From Paracoccaceae bacterium (GTDB lineage: Bacteria > Pseudomonadota > Alphaproteobacteria > Rhodobacterales > Rhodobacteraceae), in the NCBI GenBank assembly GCA_026709725.1, contig JAPOSK010000156.1, positions 1-8,692 on the forward strand: a stretch of DNA of 8,692 nt, given 5' to 3'. The position numbers and the translations under genes were made by a program. The notes beneath the pieces are model-generated. The model did not search any database, was not told where the DNA came from, and saw only the letters and a list, made by a program, of their open reading frames with translations. This document shows, piece after piece, positions 6,454 through 8,692 of this stretch; the first letter of the stretch is position 1, and every line of letters begins with the position of its first letter.

Positions 6454-6468
6454 AGGCCTTTTTGGCCT
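6454..6468 (-). terminator. Small hairpin just after the hydrolase stop
   Basis: AGGCC (6454-6458) and GGCCT (6464-6468) are inverted repeats around a T5/A5 loop, about 10 bases beyond the hydrolase TGA. On the minus-strand RNA the stem can extend to seven pairs with one G-U wobble. No T-run follows, so it is at best a weak terminator or an RNA-stabilising end. Confidence 0.25.
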
Positions 6469-6478
6469 AATTTGAGAT

Positions 6479-7291
6479 TCAATCTGCGACAGCTGCACCG
6501 AACAAGGATCTTAATTCGCCAAGATAGCTGAACTCGAATCGCGCGGCATTCAGCGTCGACCTGGAAATGTCAGCATATATCAGTTCCGGCAGGTCACATG
6601 ACGCCCGCGCCAGTTCGACACCGTCAGGATCAAGGATCACGCTCTTCCCAACAAAGTGCATGCCATGCTCCCGGCCAATGCGATTTGCGTACGCGACATA
6701 GACCTGATTTTCGATCGCGCGCGCGGGGATCAGGCGTTCGGCGATGTGCCCGTTCGGCTTCATGAGCGATGTTGGAACGGCGATCAGGTCGGCACCAATG
6801 CGCGCACATTCTCGTGCGAGTTCTGGAAACTCGATGTCAAAACAGATGAGTACGGCAATCCTGATGCCGTTGAAGACCGCAAGGACAGGCTTGCGACCCG
6901 GTATGAAAACGCGACGTTCCCAATCACCGAAGAGTGCGCGCTTCCGGTAGTTGGCAAGCATCTTTCCGTCCGCCCCGATCAGCATTGCAGAATTGTGGAC
7001 TCCAGCCTCCTTTGCCTCGTAGTACCCCACGAGGATAGCGGTCGCGTTTGACCTTGCCGTCACCTGCAGTTCGAAGACCGTGTTTCGGTCGATCTGTCGG
7101 GCAATTGGGTCGACGGCATTTCCATTGAAATATCCGGTGAGAAAGCATTCTGGAAAAATGAGAAGATCCACGCCGCAGCGGGCGGCGTGTTCCGTTGCCC
7201 TGGAAATGAACGCCAAATTTTCGGCGATGTCCCCGACCCGGCCCGAATCTTGCCAGATACCCACTTTCAGCGCAGGTACAGAACCGGTCAT
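6479..7291 (-). CDS. Nitrilase-superfamily C-N hydrolase (probable amidase)
   Basis: This cytoplasmic enzyme of 270 residues is the normal length for the carbon-nitrogen hydrolase fold, which hydrolyses amides, carbamoyl amines or nitriles through a Glu-Lys-Cys centre. All catalytic residues are present: Glu48 in LLIFPECFLTGY, Lys117 in NYRKRALFGD and Cys150 in VLICFDIEFPE. A second structural glutamate, Glu125, sits in DWERRVFIPG. The YRK-x-x-LFGD-x-E-x-x-x-F-x-PG spacing resembles bacterial amidases rather than true nitrilases. It lacks features I would expect of N-carbamoylputrescine amidase, so I give no gene name. Its ATG overlaps the stop of the upstream permease (ATGA, 7288-7291), with GGAG 9 bases before the start. 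Tight coupling to a polyamine-type transporter suggests that it acts on the imported compound or a derivative. The substrate is unknown. Confidence 0.9.
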   Translation of the reverse strand: MTGSVPALKVGIWQDSGRVGDIAENLAFISRATEHAARCGVDLLIFPECFLTGYFNGNAVDPIARQIDRNTVFELQVTARSNATAILVGYYEAKEAGVHNSAMLIGADGKMLANYRKRALFGDWERRVFIPGRKPVLAVFNGIRIAVLICFDIEFPELARECARIGADLIAVPTSLMKPNGHIAERLIPARAIENQVYVAYANRIGREHGMHFVGKSVILDPDGVELARASCDLPELIYADISRSTLNAARFEFSYLGELRSLFGAAVAD

Positions 7292-8088
7292 GGCGCGTTG
7301 CTCCGGTATGCGCCGAGCAGACGCGGCAGGTCGCCGAACCTAGCCACGGCTCCAAAGACGGCAACAGCAACGAGGACGAACAGAATCGCGGCGGCGGCCA
7401 TGACCGGCGTGTAGCCATAGCGAAGGGAGTTGAAGACCTTGATGGGAAGGGTCTCAACTGAAAAACCTGCCACCATGTAGGCGATGATGTACTCGTTCAG
7501 GCTGAGAACGGCAGCGAAGGCAAATCCGGAAACGAGATGCGGGCGAATCTGCGGGAGTACCACGGTCAGAAAGACCGTCCGGCCATTTGCACCCATGGTG
7601 CGCGCCGCCTCGACAAGTGACCGGTCTATTCCTTCCAGTCCCAGCGAAACTGTCACCAGCGGGAGTGCCAGCAGAAACACCCCGTGCGAGACAACCGTCG
7701 CGAGAATGCTCCCGTAAAGACCCAGTGACAGCCAGAACACCAAGAATCCGAGCGCGGATATCACGGGCGGCAGCATGAAGGGGGCGATGCCGAGACCAAA
7801 CAGGGTGTGGGTCAACGGGCTTCTGCGTGACCACGCGAGATGTGCCACTGGCAGCGCGATGCTCACTGCAAGAATGGATGCAAGAACGGCGACAATCACC
7901 GAGTTTGTGAGTGCTGAAGCCCAGTCATTTTCCGTAAAGAGTTCACCATACCATCTGAAAGAGAGTCCCTGAGGCGGAAACAGGAGCCGCTTGGATTGGT
8001 TGAGGGACACCCCGGCGATGACAACAAGCGGCGCGGCCAGGAACAGCAACACAATTCCCACCAACGCCTTGCAGGCCAGGTTCGTCAT
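7288..8088 (-). CDS. ABC transporter permease, PotC-like
   Basis: This is an inner-membrane subunit of an ABC importer of the spermidine/putrescine type, paired with the permease encoded just upstream. It has 266 residues, the usual size, with about six hydrophobic segments (near 8-28, 60-83, 96-120, 126-148, 184-208 and 228-250). The cytoplasmic EAA loop that docks the ATPase lies at about 160-181 and reads EAARTMGANGRTVFLTVVLP. The N-terminal FPPQGLSFRWYGELF stretch is typical of PotC/PotI relatives. Both ends overlap neighbours by four bases in ATGA arrangements: its start with the upstream permease stop (8085-8088) and its stop with the hydrolase start (7288-7291). This points to a single transcript and translational coupling. 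Substrate specificity is set by the binding protein, which is not in the window, so 'polyamine-like' reflects subfamily only. Confidence 0.93.
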   Translation of the reverse strand: MTNLACKALVGIVLLFLAAPLVVIAGVSLNQSKRLLFPPQGLSFRWYGELFTENDWASALTNSVIVAVLASILAVSIALPVAHLAWSRRSPLTHTLFGLGIAPFMLPPVISALGFLVFWLSLGLYGSILATVVSHGVFLLALPLVTVSLGLEGIDRSLVEAARTMGANGRTVFLTVVLPQIRPHLVSGFAFAAVLSLNEYIIAYMVAGFSVETLPIKVFNSLRYGYTPVMAAAAILFVLVAVAVFGAVARFGDLPRLLGAYRSNAP

Positions 8089-8692
8089 GACACATTGCCC
8101 TTGCGGTCGGTGCTGGCTGCGAGAGCAAGGCCGACAAGCGCAAGGGACACCAGCAGAAGAAACATTGCCATTGAGGCGGCGAAAGGAATGTTCGACTGGA
8201 AAATGGCCTGGTCGGTGATATGCACGGGCAATGTCCAGTGCCGGGGTCTTCCGAGAACCTGGGGCAGCAGGTAAGCACCAAGAGTGAACACGAACACCAG
8301 GATCATGGCACCGATGATGGTACGCCTCATGATTGGCAGCGTCACGCTGACAAACGCGCGCGGCGGAGACGCCCCGGACATGCGGGCCGCCTCGGACAGT
8401 TCAGGATCAAGCCGGGAAACCGCAGGGTACATTGTGAGAACCGCGTACGGAAAACCCAGATAGGCAAGCCCGAGCATGAGAGCCAAAATGCCCGGCGCAT
8501 AGGCCTGTGGACCATCAGTCAGACCCAGGAACGCGAGCAGGTTGCCGATGCCGGCAGTCTGCGACAACAGGGTCGACCATGCAAAGCCGATGATGACTTC
8601 CGACAGCGACAGGACCGACAGGATGAAAACCAGCACGACGGATTGCGCCCGCCGGCGCATCCGGCTGATGATGTAGGTGAAGGGAAAGGCGG
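8085..8692 (-). CDS. ABC transporter permease, PotB-like (5' truncated)
   Basis: This is the first visible gene of the operon, cut by the right edge, so its N-terminus is missing. About 201 C-terminal residues are seen. The frame is open from 8690 through AFPFTYIISRMRRR, the usual approach to the second membrane segment in PotB/PotH-type permeases. The internal ATG at 8660 is therefore not the start. Hydrophobic segments follow, then the EAA loop SEAARMSGASPPRAFVSVTLP and the C-terminal pair of membrane helices. The stop overlaps the next permease start as ATGA. With its partner it would form the heterodimeric channel of an importer whose ATPase and periplasmic binding protein probably lie upstream of the window. 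Confidence 0.92.
   Translation of the reverse strand, partial: AFPFTYIISRMRRRAQSVVLVFILSVLSLSEVIIGFAWSTLLSQTAGIGNLLAFLGLTDGPQAYAPGILALMLGLAYLGFPYAVLTMYPAVSRLDPELSEAARMSGASPPRAFVSVTLPIMRRTIIGAMILVFVFTLGAYLLPQVLGRPRHWTLPVHITDQAIFQSNIPFAASMAMFLLLVSLALVGLALAASTDRKGNVS

Larger units (their letters stand above)
5830..6478. other. Convergent intergenic region, no convincing gene
   Basis: These 649 bases separate the 3' ends of two convergent genes. Short open frames exist on the plus strand (within 5872-6531), but none has a ribosome site, a recognisable motif or family-like composition. What stands out is structure: an 8-base-pair hairpin (5950-5969), a long imperfect inverted repeat (6000-6053), an A7 run with a nearby stem (6084-6133), a perfect 30-base palindrome (6210-6239) and a small hairpin close to the hydrolase stop (6454-6468). 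Base composition becomes more AT-rich after about 6240. No strong rho-independent terminator is visible for the ThDP gene. Confidence 0.6.

Noticed and set aside
6056..6531. Three overlapping plus-strand open frames of 78-144 codons
   Set aside because: They lack ribosome sites, show no family resemblance, run through the palindrome and even into the hydrolase 3' end, and would be convergent with it.
6479..7291. Calling the hydrolase aguB (N-carbamoylputrescine amidase) because of the polyamine-type permeases
   Set aside because: The catalytic core is present, but the surrounding sequence does not match what I recall of AguB. The permease subfamily alone does not prove a polyamine substrate.

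Overview
The window looks like chromosomal DNA from a moderately GC-rich alphaproteobacterium. The best pointer is a DUF2125 protein, a family largely confined to that class. A MotA/TolQ/ExbB-type protein and an acetolactate-synthase-like ThDP enzyme fit the same background. The genus cannot be fixed from the sequence; Rhodospirillales-like is an inference. No rRNA, tRNA, CRISPR array, transposase or phage gene is visible.

Layout from left to right. (1) Three leftward (minus-strand) genes: a ChaC-type gamma-glutamylcyclotransferase (2440-3009), a MATE-family multidrug/cation antiporter (1006-2382) and a MotA/TolQ/ExbB-like proton-channel subunit (16-819). The first two are close enough to share a transcript. 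The third has its own candidate promoter in the 186-base gap before it. (2) A 63-base divergent spacer (3010-3072) carrying short tandem repeats. (3) Two rightward genes: a membrane-anchored DUF2125 protein (3073-4074, probably starting at TTG) and a ThDP-dependent acetolactate-synthase-like enzyme (4135-5829). (4) A 649-base convergent non-coding stretch (5830-6478) holding several inverted repeats, including a perfect 30-base palindrome, and perhaps a decayed reading frame. (5) A leftward operon entering from the right edge: a 5'-truncated PotB-type permease (8085-8692), a PotC-type permease (7288-8088) and a nitrilase-superfamily C-N hydrolase (6479-7291). Both junctions in this operon are ATGA start/stop overlaps.

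How the genes may work together. The right-hand operon most simply reads as an importer of a small, probably polyamine-like or amide-bearing compound, with a cytoplasmic amidase made in step with it; the binding protein and ATPase would lie beyond the right edge. ChaC and MATE could both serve glutathione or stress homeostasis, but only their adjacency suggests this. The ThDP enzyme has all the catalytic elements expected, but its substrate is not known. I see no clearly new multi-gene system. The items most worth a second look are the transporter-amidase operon, the palindrome-rich convergent spacer and the DUF2125/ThDP enzyme pairing.
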